NCBI GenBank assembly: GCA_018056705.1
Contig: JAGPFE010000008.1
Location: forward strand, 19,071 to 83,070
Origin: Candidatus Hydrogenedentota bacterium
Lineage (GTDB): Bacteria > Hydrogenedentota > Hydrogenedentia > Hydrogenedentales > CAITNO01
DNA length: 64,000 nucleotides
Direction of reading: 5' to 3'
The notes under the pieces are model-generated. The model searched no databases. It saw only the letters and a list, made by a program, of their open reading frames with translations, and had not been told where the DNA came from. This document shows positions 1 to 9,337 of this stretch, piece after piece. The translations under genes and the position numbers were made by a program. Position 1 is the stretch's first letter, and each line of letters opens with the position of its first letter.

Positions 1-3000
1 TGAAAGATCCGTCTTTCCTCGAAACCCTCACGGTCGAGTTCTATGACGTGGGGAATACGGGTAAGTTCGACCTGATCAACGATTTCCTGCCATTGAGCGT
101 CGAAGACCCGGTAAATGATCAGTTCAGTGGCGTGGCAATCTATCGCGATAATGACTGGGATCCCCGCAATAGAAACGGGGTGTTCGATCCGCCGATTCGC
201 GACGCGAACGGCAACATCACGGAATACATCGACTTGCCCCTGCGGCTTGATGGCCCGCCGGTGTTCATTGGCACGGTCGGCGGCGAACTGGAATACCAGG
301 TACGGTTCTCGTTCGCCAGGCCTGGAACCGACAACCTGGTGGGCCGGAACACGGTGGCCTACGAAACCCAGGATCGTAACCGCCAGTGGATTCCGAACAC
401 GATAGGACTCTCGCCGACCGATCCCAATTACGGGGCGGATTTCTTCGTTGTGGTCCGCGCGTCTAACCGCATGTCCCAGGGGGATCAGTTTCAGGCGGGT
501 ATTGTGTCCTGGGGACCCAACACGCCCACGGAACCCGACCCGGACAATTTCATGCCCGCGTTGAACTCCGGTTCCCTGCAGATTCCGCCCGACCAGTTTG
601 ATATCTTCAGCGAATTCCCCTGGGGCAACCGGGGTATCGGGGTTATTACGCTTTTCCGGGATCCCTTGCCCGTGTATTACTGGGGATATGACAAGTTGAC
701 CCATCGCGTCGTACCGCGGCGCGACGTGGATCGCAGCCAGGACGGGGCGGACTTCACCACGTTGCGGAACTGGTTGCGTACCAATCCCTATATTTGGGGT
801 CGCAGTGCCACGGTTACCTCCCTGGCTCCCCCGCAGATTGATTTCGTGGGTGTGCCTACCCGCCAGCGGGTGGGGGGAGACGTGGCGTTTACCCTTACCG
901 GGGCGGTGCAGTTGGCCCGCGTAGAGTGGGATTTCGGCGACGGCACGACTTCGACGGAAATCAACCCGGTGCATCAGTACACCACGGAAGGGAAGTATAC
1001 CGTCACGGTTACGGTAACGAGCACGTATGGCGTGAACACCACGGTGCGCAAGGTGGAATACATTGAGATCCTTGGTACCCCTTATGCCGATTTCACGGGC
1101 ACGCCCACGCGCGGCAACATTACCCCCAGCGAAACAGGGCCAAACCTGACAGTAACCTTTACCGATGGCAGCGTGGCGGGTGAAGGGTGCCAGATCGTTG
1201 GCTGGTTCTGGAATTTCGGAGACGGTACCACCTCCACGGAGCAGAATCCCTCCCATCAATACACCACGCCGGGCATCTACGACGTTACCCTGCAGGTGAC
1301 CTTCCAGTGCGGCACGGAAACCGTGGTTCGTACCTTGCGCCGTACCGCATATGTCACGGTTTTGGAATGCATCGGTTGCGATGACCCGGGCGGGGGAGGT
1401 GGTGGTACCGATGTACCAGCTGCGGATATTTCCTTTGAAAGCAAGGTGCGGGACAAGGAAGCCCTGTTGCCACTCAGTGACTGGGTCCCCCTGTTCCGCT
1501 TCACCATGAGTTACGGGGAAGAACCGGAAAACTTTGCCCCCCGCGTATTGCGCACCTTGACGTATCTGTTGAGGATAGACGACAGAGATTCAGATGAACT
1601 GGGTTACCTGAATATGAGTGGTCCGCACCCGTCGGACCTGCTGGAATTTGGTTTGTTCCTGGAGTCCAAGGCCAGCGACGCGGCAGAGGAGGCATACGAG
1701 CGGACCCTGAACGGAGAGTTGGACCCGTATTATGACCGCCTGCTCTTCACGTGGGACAACACCGGCGCGCCAGTCGGATCAATCGTCACGATCCAGGAAC
1801 GCTACGGCGTGGCCTACAAGTTGAATTTCATCGGAAACGGCACGGCGGCGAATCCCCAGTTCCGGGTGGATGCCGGTCCCAACACGGAAGACAGCCTGGA
1901 TGGAAAATCGTATATCGTGGCCGTGCGCACCTCCGCTACCTGGCGCAGCCAGTTGACCATGGGCGTGGAAGTGCTGAACGCGGAAATGATTGATCCCCGT
2001 ACGGGCGGACGTCCAGTTGACGAAGAAGGAAAACCCATAGATAGTTACTCCCCGGATTTCTTCGGGGACACGCCGGAAACCCTCGAAGCGGACGCGTTCT
2101 ACTCCTCGTCGTTCACGGTCTACGATTATTACGGCACGCCAACGGGGGGTAAGGCGGTTCATTTCGGCAACGCGTGGAATTTCGCGCCATTCCTGTATTC
2201 ACCGCTGAATGAACAGTCCCGTCCACGGTGGAATTCGCCCAACCAGTTGCTCGACGTGGTGGCGGGCGAAATCCTGCAGTTGCGCAAACTGGTTTCGCTG
2301 GACGAGTGGGTCAGCGTGCTGGGCATCAACGTCCACTCGACCAGCACGGTTCATTTCAGTGATTCCGAGGTGCCGCGTAATTACGACACCTGGAAAGACA
2401 AGGCCCAGTTGCGTGAAGTCAACGTGATTCTCACCGATATCGGCGCGGATCCCTATGGCCCACCCGGAAACGGCGGTTTTGACCCGCGTAACGGCCTGAA
2501 ACGGATCACGGTAAACACGTGGGGCTTGCCCGTTATTGATGACGAAGCTAAGGGGGACGATATCACGTATAACGGTATCTGGATCTGGCACGACACGAAT
2601 AACAACGGTATCTTCGATCCCCCCACGCCCAATCCAGCGGGTGGCATAACGTTCAACGGCGACTACCCCCTGCTGCCGGCAACCAAGTTCATTACGGGTG
2701 AACAGCCACCGGTATGGGAATACATTCCTTTCCCGCCGGGGGGAGGCGATCCCTGGTGGAAGATGTCCCTTCGGTTGTGGGGTGGAACCAGGAAACTCGC
2801 CAACCTGGATAATCGGGGAAGCAGGGATTTTACGGAAGGCCTGGTGGAAGCCGTGCCGGACAATTGGGGGCCCTATATTTTTGACTCGGAGTTCAGTTCC
2901 GACTATTTCGTGGTGATCCGCACGGACAGTGGATACAGGGATGTGTCCCTGCTGCCCGGAGACAATACCGGGATCGCCTATGGGGCGGATTTTAAGGCGT

Positions 3001-6000
3001 TCATAGAGCCACGGCGGTTCGATCCCCAGAAACAGCATACCGTGGGGGGTATCTTCGTGGACAGCCAGATTCCCGCCCAGGGCGTGCAGTACGGTGACCA
3101 GTTGCTCTCGCCGTGGCAGGATGATGCCCGCTGGCTTCCCAATGAACCCTGGTGGCCCCAGCGCACCTTCAACCAGTACACCGCCAAGGCGTTCAAGGTG
3201 GGACTGGATGTTCATGACCTGGTGATTACCTATGAGACGGATTCACCCTACGCCAGCCGGTCAGATCTCTTCTATAAGCCGTTGATCAATTTCCAGAACT
3301 TGTCCACGATCAATATTACTGACCTGGCATATGGAGGTTATACCAACATCGGTGTGGGAGGCCCCACCGGCTTCAGCCGCTGGGTCGACCCCTTTGGACT
3401 GGAGCAGCGGCAGTTCCAGAATGGTCATACCGTGGATGTCAACGAGTGGCGGCTGTTCTTCGGTGATACGATCGACCTTGGCGGTGGGTTTACCATTTCC
3501 CTGCTGCTGGACGACTCGCGCAGTTACGGGCAGTTCGCTTTCGAGACGGCCCCCTTCTTCAACACGAGCACGCAGTTTGGGGATGTGCCTCCCATCGGGC
3601 CGCGGTCCTCGGCCTATCCCAGTCCGCCGCAACTGCCGCCGTTGCCGTCATATGACAACTGGACGCAGGCATCCCGTCCCGGCGAGTTGCCTCGGTTGAG
3701 CCAGTGGAATCCCGCGGACATCGGCGCAAGGCTGTTGACCCAGAAGACCGAGACCAACGGCAGCCACGAAGCCATGCTGGGTATTAACGTGGCGTCGTCC
3801 GTGGATCCGGTTGTCGCGTCGGGCCAGCCCGTGGCCATTGCCTCCATCACGGTGGCCCTGTGGGGACCGGGATTCACGCCGGACATGCTGAAACCCCTCG
3901 ATCCGGATTCCAACGATAACACCTCCCTGAAGTCTGGACTGCTGCTGTGGGAGGACGCCGACGGAAACGGCCTGTTCTTCAACACGGAAGACTTGGCCGG
4001 ATATCCCGAAGATAACACCCCCTTGCCGCTGCTGGACCGGATTATACCCGTGAGCGGGCTGAAATGGCCGGCGCAACCGGAACTGGTGGACCTGGACGGC
4101 GATGGTTCCCCGGATGACATGGATGGAAATGGCTTGGTGGACGATGCCGACCGGGCGTGGGTGGTGACCCTGTATCCCCGAAATAATTGGATCGTGCCCC
4201 GGGCCGATGGCACAGGCACGCTGGTGGAACAGGTAATCAACGACACGACGAATACCGGAACGACCACGAAGGCGGAAGAGGACGGCATGACAACCCTCGC
4301 CAGCCTGTTGCCGGTGCTGTCCGTGTCACAAGGCGCAGGATCGGGCGGGGAAAAGGCCCTGGATCCGAATACCGCTCAAGCGGGTGATGACCTGTTCATA
4401 TCCGTGGCGCTTTCCGACAAGGCGCCGCGGTTCCAGCAGTTCCGTGCGGTGATTCCCGCCACGCTGCCCACCCGACCGGAGAACCAGCGGAAAGCGGGTA
4501 TCCAGTTCTTCCCGCAGGTCAATACCAGTTCCACCGCGTTCATCAAGAGTAATCCAGACGAGGATCCGGTGCAGGATTTCTACGGCCACGACATGATGGT
4601 CACCAACGTGCCGCTGCGCGTCAACGACATGACCAACCGACGTGCCGATCTCGATATCGCCGGGGCGGCCGTGCCGGTGCTTGGGCTCGACATGGCGTCT
4701 GGAAAGAACACGGTGGTTGCCCGGGGCGATAACGGGTACGGCGTGTCCAACGGGTTCCGGGTGTCCGGCGCGAACTGGGCGGTCAACGCCTATGCCGGCA
4801 ATTTCCTGATCGATGAGCGGTACGAAAGTTACGAGATCGTTTCGAACTCCACTAACGAACTGACCCTGCTCAGCGGTACCCCGCGCAACGGCCGGTGGCT
4901 GATCGTTCAGGATCCCACCTTCTTTGAAGAATGCATCGTCGAGTTGTATCCCGATCTTCCGGCCAATAACTTCAACCCGATGGTGGACCTGTTGCCACTG
5001 GATATCGATCAACGACTGAGTGGCGTGGCCATCTACCGCGACAATGACTGGGATCCCAACAACCGGAACGGCCTGTTTGATCCGGACATTGACATCCCGC
5101 TGATTCTCGACGCGCCACCCCGGTTTACGGGTCAAAGCGCGGAAAATATACAGGTCAAGTTCGTGTTCTCCACGCCCGGTACCGATGATTATCCCGTGCC
5201 GCGCGCGCAACAGACCCGGAATCGCCAGTGGATCCCCGACACGTTCGGTGGAGAAACGACCGATGTCAACAGCGGTCCGGACTTCTTCATTGTCGTTCGG
5301 GCCTCCGGGAAGATGCAGGTCAACGACGCGTTCCGCGCGGGGATCGTGGGATGGGGTCCCAACACCCCAACGGAACCCGATCCGGATACCTGGGCGAACC
5401 TGCCCGGTGAAGACCGGGACGATTTCACCAAGTTCCGCGAATTCCCCTGGGCGGAGCGGGGAGTCGGGTTTATCTCCTTCTTCCGCACGCCGCCTACCTA
5501 TTACTACATGGATGGCGCGCGCGCGGGAGCGCGGCAGGATAACAGCGGCTTCAACTGGATCCGCTCGCATACCTCCAAGAAACGCCGGTCTGGCATGCTG
5601 GTTGCCCGCAGCCGGGCCATTGGTCCCACTTCGCTGGTGATCGAATCCGCGTCGCAGTCCGTCCTGCCCACCCAGACCATTCCCGGTGAACCGTTCTCCC
5701 TGGCCATCTACGGACGGAATTTCGGTACCCGGCCGGTGGTGGTGATGTCCGGCTACGACGTGGTGGTAACGGGCGCGAGCAACGAGAGTATCAGCCTTGA
5801 AATCAGCACGCGCTCTGGCCAGGTGCCGCGCGAACCGGTTGTGCTGCTCGTGCGCAATCCCATTACTGGAGAGGAAGCCACCCGGTCCGATTTGTTCACG
5901 CTGGGAGCCGGTTCGGCCTCCCGGCGACCCAAGATTCACGCCGTGGATCCGCCCGTGGGGGGCAAGGACGTCTTCCCGGTACGGGTTAAGGGCGAAGACT

Positions 6001-6356
6001 TCGACAGCGAAGGTGGCGTGGAAGTCTATTTCGGCGCGACACGCATGCCCGTGACCCGGGTTGCCCAGGATGGCACGGAAATCGAGGTGGCTTTCCCGGC
6101 GGGAGGCCTCCCGCAACCGGGCATGCTGGACGTGCGGGTTCGGAATACCGCCCGAAACAATGAAGACGTGCTCATCCAGGGGTTCGAATACAAGAATGAC
6201 GCCGTGCGGCACCGGAAATTCTTCGGGCTGTTCGCCTGCGCGCCCGCGCCGGACCGGCCGGAAGGATTCAGTCCGGGTGACGGGGCGGTGGTAGTGGCCG
6301 CGCTGGCCTTGCTGCTGGTAGCCTCCGCGCGCGGACGTAAAGCCGGAACGGCCTGA
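1..6356 (+). CDS. giant secreted PKD/TIG-domain protein, 5' truncated
   Basis: The frame is open from base 3 and runs through the GTG at 48, so the real start lies upstream of the window. More than 2,100 residues are visible. Two PKD domains (about 826-1070 and 1084-1360) each carry a W-x-FGDGTTSTE core and a HQYTT motif. A glycine-rich linker follows near 1385-1410. Two TIG/IPT-like beta domains lie near 5640-5900 and 5930-6200. Between them are repeated modules with acidic loops such as YRDNDWDP and a run resembling type-3 thrombospondin or dockerin calcium loops near 4095-4160. The C terminus has a Cys, a GD, a hydrophobic helix and basic residues (6235-6356), like a surface-sorting tail. 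It is probably an exported, calcium-stabilised cell-surface protein. No catalytic domain was recognised, and the function is unknown. Confidence 0.85.
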   Translation, partial: KDPSFLETLTVEFYDVGNTGKFDLINDFLPLSVEDPVNDQFSGVAIYRDNDWDPRNRNGVFDPPIRDANGNITEYIDLPLRLDGPPVFIGTVGGELEYQVRFSFARPGTDNLVGRNTVAYETQDRNRQWIPNTIGLSPTDPNYGADFFVVVRASNRMSQGDQFQAGIVSWGPNTPTEPDPDNFMPALNSGSLQIPPDQFDIFSEFPWGNRGIGVITLFRDPLPVYYWGYDKLTHRVVPRRDVDRSQDGADFTTLRNWLRTNPYIWGRSATVTSLAPPQIDFVGVPTRQRVGGDVAFTLTGAVQLARVEWDFGDGTTSTEINPVHQYTTEGKYTVTVTVTSTYGVNTTVRKVEYIEILGTPYADFTGTPTRGNITPSETGPNLTVTFTDGSVAGEGCQIVGWFWNFGDGTTSTEQNPSHQYTTPGIYDVTLQVTFQCGTETVVRTLRRTAYVTVLECIGCDDPGGGGGGTDVPAADISFESKVRDKEALLPLSDWVPLFRFTMSYGEEPENFAPRVLRTLTYLLRIDDRDSDELGYLNMSGPHPSDLLEFGLFLESKASDAAEEAYERTLNGELDPYYDRLLFTWDNTGAPVGSIVTIQERYGVAYKLNFIGNGTAANPQFRVDAGPNTEDSLDGKSYIVAVRTSATWRSQLTMGVEVLNAEMIDPRTGGRPVDEEGKPIDSYSPDFFGDTPETLEADAFYSSSFTVYDYYGTPTGGKAVHFGNAWNFAPFLYSPLNEQSRPRWNSPNQLLDVVAGEILQLRKLVSLDEWVSVLGINVHSTSTVHFSDSEVPRNYDTWKDKAQLREVNVILTDIGADPYGPPGNGGFDPRNGLKRITVNTWGLPVIDDEAKGDDITYNGIWIWHDTNNNGIFDPPTPNPAGGITFNGDYPLLPATKFITGEQPPVWEYIPFPPGGGDPWWKMSLRLWGGTRKLANLDNRGSRDFTEGLVEAVPDNWGPYIFDSEFSSDYFVVIRTDSGYRDVSLLPGDNTGIAYGADFKAFIEPRRFDPQKQHTVGGIFVDSQIPAQGVQYGDQLLSPWQDDARWLPNEPWWPQRTFNQYTAKAFKVGLDVHDLVITYETDSPYASRSDLFYKPLINFQNLSTINITDLAYGGYTNIGVGGPTGFSRWVDPFGLEQRQFQNGHTVDVNEWRLFFGDTIDLGGGFTISLLLDDSRSYGQFAFETAPFFNTSTQFGDVPPIGPRSSAYPSPPQLPPLPSYDNWTQASRPGELPRLSQWNPADIGARLLTQKTETNGSHEAMLGINVASSVDPVVASGQPVAIASITVALWGPGFTPDMLKPLDPDSNDNTSLKSGLLLWEDADGNGLFFNTEDLAGYPEDNTPLPLLDRIIPVSGLKWPAQPELVDLDGDGSPDDMDGNGLVDDADRAWVVTLYPRNNWIVPRADGTGTLVEQVINDTTNTGTTTKAEEDGMTTLASLLPVLSVSQGAGSGGEKALDPNTAQAGDDLFISVALSDKAPRFQQFRAVIPATLPTRPENQRKAGIQFFPQVNTSSTAFIKSNPDEDPVQDFYGHDMMVTNVPLRVNDMTNRRADLDIAGAAVPVLGLDMASGKNTVVARGDNGYGVSNGFRVSGANWAVNAYAGNFLIDERYESYEIVSNSTNELTLLSGTPRNGRWLIVQDPTFFEECIVELYPDLPANNFNPMVDLLPLDIDQRLSGVAIYRDNDWDPNNRNGLFDPDIDIPLILDAPPRFTGQSAENIQVKFVFSTPGTDDYPVPRAQQTRNRQWIPDTFGGETTDVNSGPDFFIVVRASGKMQVNDAFRAGIVGWGPNTPTEPDPDTWANLPGEDRDDFTKFREFPWAERGVGFISFFRTPPTYYYMDGARAGARQDNSGFNWIRSHTSKKRRSGMLVARSRAIGPTSLVIESASQSVLPTQTIPGEPFSLAIYGRNFGTRPVVVMSGYDVVVTGASNESISLEISTRSGQVPREPVVLLVRNPITGEEATRSDLFTLGAGSASRRPKIHAVDPPVGGKDVFPVRVKGEDFDSEGGVEVYFGATRMPVTRVAQDGTEIEVAFPAGGLPQPGMLDVRVRNTARNNEDVLIQGFEYKNDAVRHRKFFGLFACAPAPDRPEGFSPGDGAVVVAALALLLVASARGRKAGTA
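127..660 (+). repeat. module copy 1 of a repeated acidic-loop domain
   Basis: This stretch encodes SGVAIYRDNDWDP-x-NRNG, then a P-L-x-LD-x-PP segment, NRQWIP, a DFF-x-VVRAS-x-x-M block and WGPNTPTEPDPD. The same order of motifs recurs with close identity near 5014-5490, and more distantly near 2557-3080 and 3926-4460. It is an intragenic duplication at protein level. Confidence 0.75.
5014..5490 (+). repeat. module copy 4 of the repeated acidic-loop domain
   Basis: It encodes SGVAIYRDNDWDP-x-NRNG, NRQWIP, DFFIVVRAS and GWGPNTPTEPDPD in the same order as the N-terminal copy. The match is strong in protein but the codons differ, so the duplication is old or has been kept by selection. Confidence 0.75.
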
Positions 6357-6447
6357 CGCGGAGCGGCGGGGTCATGTACGGTTGGTTTGGGAGTGTCGTG
6401 GTGACGTGGCGGAATCATTTTCGCCGCAGCGCGGAAAGGATTGAACC

Positions 6448-8949
6448 GTGAACAAGGCTAAACGGGTCCATGCCCTGGCCGGGGTGATCCTGCTGGCGAT
6501 GGTGTTGGCAGCGGGCAACGCTCTGGCCTTTTTCCCGGTGGGTGGATTCAACGAATTCGGCCAGATGCGGTTTGCCGTGTGGCCGATTGTCGATTTCGAC
6601 ACCGATAACGACGGGGTGATCGAACAGGGGGAAGGGCTTCCCTTCCGTCTGGAAAGCGGCCCCCGCGGGTTTACCCCCGAGGAGATCAAGCTGGTCAAGG
6701 AAGGCTTTCGCGTGTGGGAAAACGTTCCGACCAGTTTTGTCCGGTTCCGGTTCCAGGGCGAATTCCAGGATTCCATTGTGCCGGGTATTACCACGCCGGA
6801 CTACCTGCCCACCGTGTTCATGCAGGTTTCGGAAGCCGGCGGGTTATACTCGCCAACGGGCGGCAGTAATTTTCTGCCAGATCCCACGGACGCTATCATT
6901 CCCGAGGTGGATTCGTTGCTGGGTGTAGCCTTGGTAGCCTACGCGATCACGGATGTGCCGATTCAGAACGGCCAGTCCACCACTATTGTGCCCTCTGGAA
7001 ACATACTGGACTGCGACATCATCATCAGCGCGGCGGCCCATCGTGACGCGGGCCTGACCAGCCTGGGCGCTTTCGACCTGAAGGCGACCATTGTTCACGC
7101 GGTGGGTACCGCCCTGGGCCTGGGACCGACACCGTTGAACAACCTGGAGCCCTTCGACACGGAAAACGGGCTGGGGCTTCCCACGGAAACCGCGGCGTTG
7201 CAACTTACCGGGGCGGATGGTGTCCCGAGACTGGTGGGTGCCACGCCCTCCATGTTCCCGGTGGCTTTTCTGACCGAGGATTCCAATGGCGAGTTGGTCT
7301 TTGGCTGGCGCGACCTCGCGCCGGACGACATGTCGGGAGTTTCTTTTCTTTACCCGCTGAAAGATGGGCAGGAGAATTTCTTCACCATCAGCCAGGAAGC
7401 ACGCACGCGGACCCGGCGGGGTACGGGTATTCCGTCGGCCCCGATTTCGGGCGCGCATATCGTCGCTTGGGCGGACGTGGCCAACAGTGGCGGGGTGTTG
7501 CGCGTGCCGCTTTTCAGCACCATGAGTGGTCTCTACGTGCGTTATACCAACCGGAACCTGGTGGGCAAGTTTCACCTGGTCGGATTGTGGAAGCAACTGG
7601 AAATTCCCTCCACCACTGGCCAGTTTTTCACGACCTCCTACACGTTAACCATGAATCCCCTGGATGGCAGTGGACTGGAACGCCAGGCCCCTCCGGGACT
7701 GGGGCCCTCGGCATTTGACTCCATGCAGGGCACGCCGCCCCTCAGTTTCACGGTCGATGTGCGCGCCGAAACGGAATTTTCGACCAATTACGTCTCCGAG
7801 GTATTCAATGAAAAGGGCAACGTCTACGGCATTGAAAATTACGCCGCGGGAACGCCCATCGTCTGGGATTTCAAGAAAAACCAGCCCGTTAGCGCGGTGA
7901 GTGGAAAAACCATTCCCACGATGCTGCCCCTCAATCGTCCCATGTTCGGGGATCCCAATGATGTGTGTCCCCTGAACGTGCTGGATGGTATCGGTACGGG
8001 CGGCGGTGGTGAGGGCACCACCATTGACACGGAAACCATTACCAACGCCGTGCTGGGAAAGATCAACCGCAACTTGAGGTCTTTCCGGGACAACGTGCTG
8101 CTCCAGACAGCAGTGGGTGCGGCCCTGGTGGACACGTGGTACCGACTGGCCCCGGTGATGGCCCGGTTCCTTGCCCGGGATGCGGTGGCTTTCGCCCTGG
8201 CCCGGGGACTGGTCACGCGCGCGCCTATCCTGGCTGGTGGGATTGCCAGCCTGTTACTGATGGTGGGGAGCATGCTCTACATGTTGAAAAGACGACACGC
8301 GCGAAAAGCGCACGCGATCCGGACCGGGCATACGGTGGCGGGATTGCTGATTCTCGGATTACTGCTGGCGGGGGGCGCGGCCGAGGCCCAGTTGCTGCCC
8401 CGGACGACCGCGGACATGGTGGCGGGTGCCACGCACGTGCTTCATGGCAAGGTGATTGAAGCCAAGGGCAGGCGCGTGCCCGGCGCGTTTCTGGTCTACA
8501 CGGATGTCACGCTGGAGTTGATGGGTACGGCCAAGGGCGATGTGAAGGCAGATGAGACCCAGGATAATAACCAGCCCCCACGGGTTACCTTTTCGGTAAT
8601 CGGGGGACAGGCGGATGGCGTTGGCCTGGTTGCCTCCGGTATTCCCTCGTTTTCCAAGGGCGAGGAAGTCATCCTGTACATGCGGGAATATCCCGGGCGG
8701 GGCCTGGTGATCTTTGGCGGAGTCCAGGGAAAGCAACTGGTTCGGGTTGACCCGGAAACCCAGGAAAAGGTGGTCTACGCGGATAATCCCGCCGGGGTGG
8801 CCGCCCTCAAGGCGGACTGGAAGACCATGCAACAGAAATCCGCCGACGCGGTTTCCGAAAAATCAACAACGGCTCCCGATGCTTCTCCCGGTGGCATTCC
8901 GGTCGACGCCTATATGAGGTATCTTCGGGAATTGGCTGAAACCCGTTAA
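6448..8949 (+). CDS. matrixin-like pseudoprotease fused to a second secreted domain
   Basis: An 833-residue protein starting at GTG, with AAAGGA upstream. A signal peptide ends near AGNALA. Residues about 40-310 follow the layout of matrixin-type metallopeptidases: a helix with VWENVP, an active-site-like helix at about 214-226 (HAVGTALGLGP) and a Met-turn-like PSMFP followed by LAPDDMSGVSFLYP. The HExxHxxGxxH zinc motif is lost (HAVGT...P), so proteolysis is unlikely. Two hydrophobic helices (about 592-613 and 629-648) flank a basic KRRHARK stretch. A second exported-type domain follows (HVLHGKVIEAKG, VTFSVIGGQADG, FSKGEEVILYM), of a kind I recall as a separate gene beside matrixins. It looks like two secreted proteins joined in frame. 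The partner of the first domain is unknown. Confidence 0.75.
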   Translation: MNKAKRVHALAGVILLAMVLAAGNALAFFPVGGFNEFGQMRFAVWPIVDFDTDNDGVIEQGEGLPFRLESGPRGFTPEEIKLVKEGFRVWENVPTSFVRFRFQGEFQDSIVPGITTPDYLPTVFMQVSEAGGLYSPTGGSNFLPDPTDAIIPEVDSLLGVALVAYAITDVPIQNGQSTTIVPSGNILDCDIIISAAAHRDAGLTSLGAFDLKATIVHAVGTALGLGPTPLNNLEPFDTENGLGLPTETAALQLTGADGVPRLVGATPSMFPVAFLTEDSNGELVFGWRDLAPDDMSGVSFLYPLKDGQENFFTISQEARTRTRRGTGIPSAPISGAHIVAWADVANSGGVLRVPLFSTMSGLYVRYTNRNLVGKFHLVGLWKQLEIPSTTGQFFTTSYTLTMNPLDGSGLERQAPPGLGPSAFDSMQGTPPLSFTVDVRAETEFSTNYVSEVFNEKGNVYGIENYAAGTPIVWDFKKNQPVSAVSGKTIPTMLPLNRPMFGDPNDVCPLNVLDGIGTGGGGEGTTIDTETITNAVLGKINRNLRSFRDNVLLQTAVGAALVDTWYRLAPVMARFLARDAVAFALARGLVTRAPILAGGIASLLLMVGSMLYMLKRRHARKAHAIRTGHTVAGLLILGLLLAGGAAEAQLLPRTTADMVAGATHVLHGKVIEAKGRRVPGAFLVYTDVTLELMGTAKGDVKADETQDNNQPPRVTFSVIGGQADGVGLVASGIPSFSKGEEVILYMREYPGRGLVIFGGVQGKQLVRVDPETQEKVVYADNPAGVAALKADWKTMQQKSADAVSEKSTTAPDASPGGIPVDAYMRYLRELAETR

Positions 8950-8983
8950 CCGTGTGACCCGGGTGGTCTCACTTTCCTGGAGA

Positions 8984-9226
8984 TTACTTGGACTTCAGGA
9001 GAGATTTTAACTCGTCGCCCGTGGCTCGCAGCACGAAACGTCCGCCCGTCCCATCCACCAGAAAGAATACGGGGCATTTTCCGCACTTTTTCTGGCAACT
9101 GGTTTTGATGAACTGCACGTCTTCGGTTTCTTTCAGGTCTTTCCTGATCTTTTTCGTTGCTTTCCGGCAGTGCTTGCCGTAGCATCCGAAGACGATGGGT
9201 CGGTCGCTCAGTGCCCTGGTTTCCAT
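8984..9226 (-). CDS. (2Fe-2S) ferredoxin-like small protein
   Basis: An 80-residue protein from the ATG at 9226, which has AGAAAG upstream. An in-frame extension to 9280 adds 18 residues that do not look conserved. Five cysteines lie in GCYGKHC and CQKKCGKC, the pattern of thioredoxin-fold 2Fe-2S ferredoxins (C-x4-C, then C-x3-C-x2-C), with PVFFLVDG and ATGDELKSLL as the fold's later strands and helix. It is probably a small cytoplasmic electron carrier; the redox partner is not evident from its neighbours. It converges on the matrixin-like gene and diverges from the MFS gene. Confidence 0.7.
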   Translation of the reverse strand: METRALSDRPIVFGCYGKHCRKATKKIRKDLKETEDVQFIKTSCQKKCGKCPVFFLVDGTGGRFVLRATGDELKSLLKSK

Positions 9227-9337
9227 GGGGATAATCTTTCTACACGGGAGATGAATCACACATTCTAGAAACAAAACCACTCATTGTCGCATATTATTCT
9301 CTAATTTCCGGTTGCTACCGCGCGGGAAAAGGGTTCG

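Noticed and set aside
4326..6212. Long open frame on the minus strand (628 codons) opposite the giant protein
   Set aside because: It is a mirror of high-GC codon bias; the predicted product is rich in His, Arg and Gly with no domain, and the plus-strand gene is continuous and well formed.
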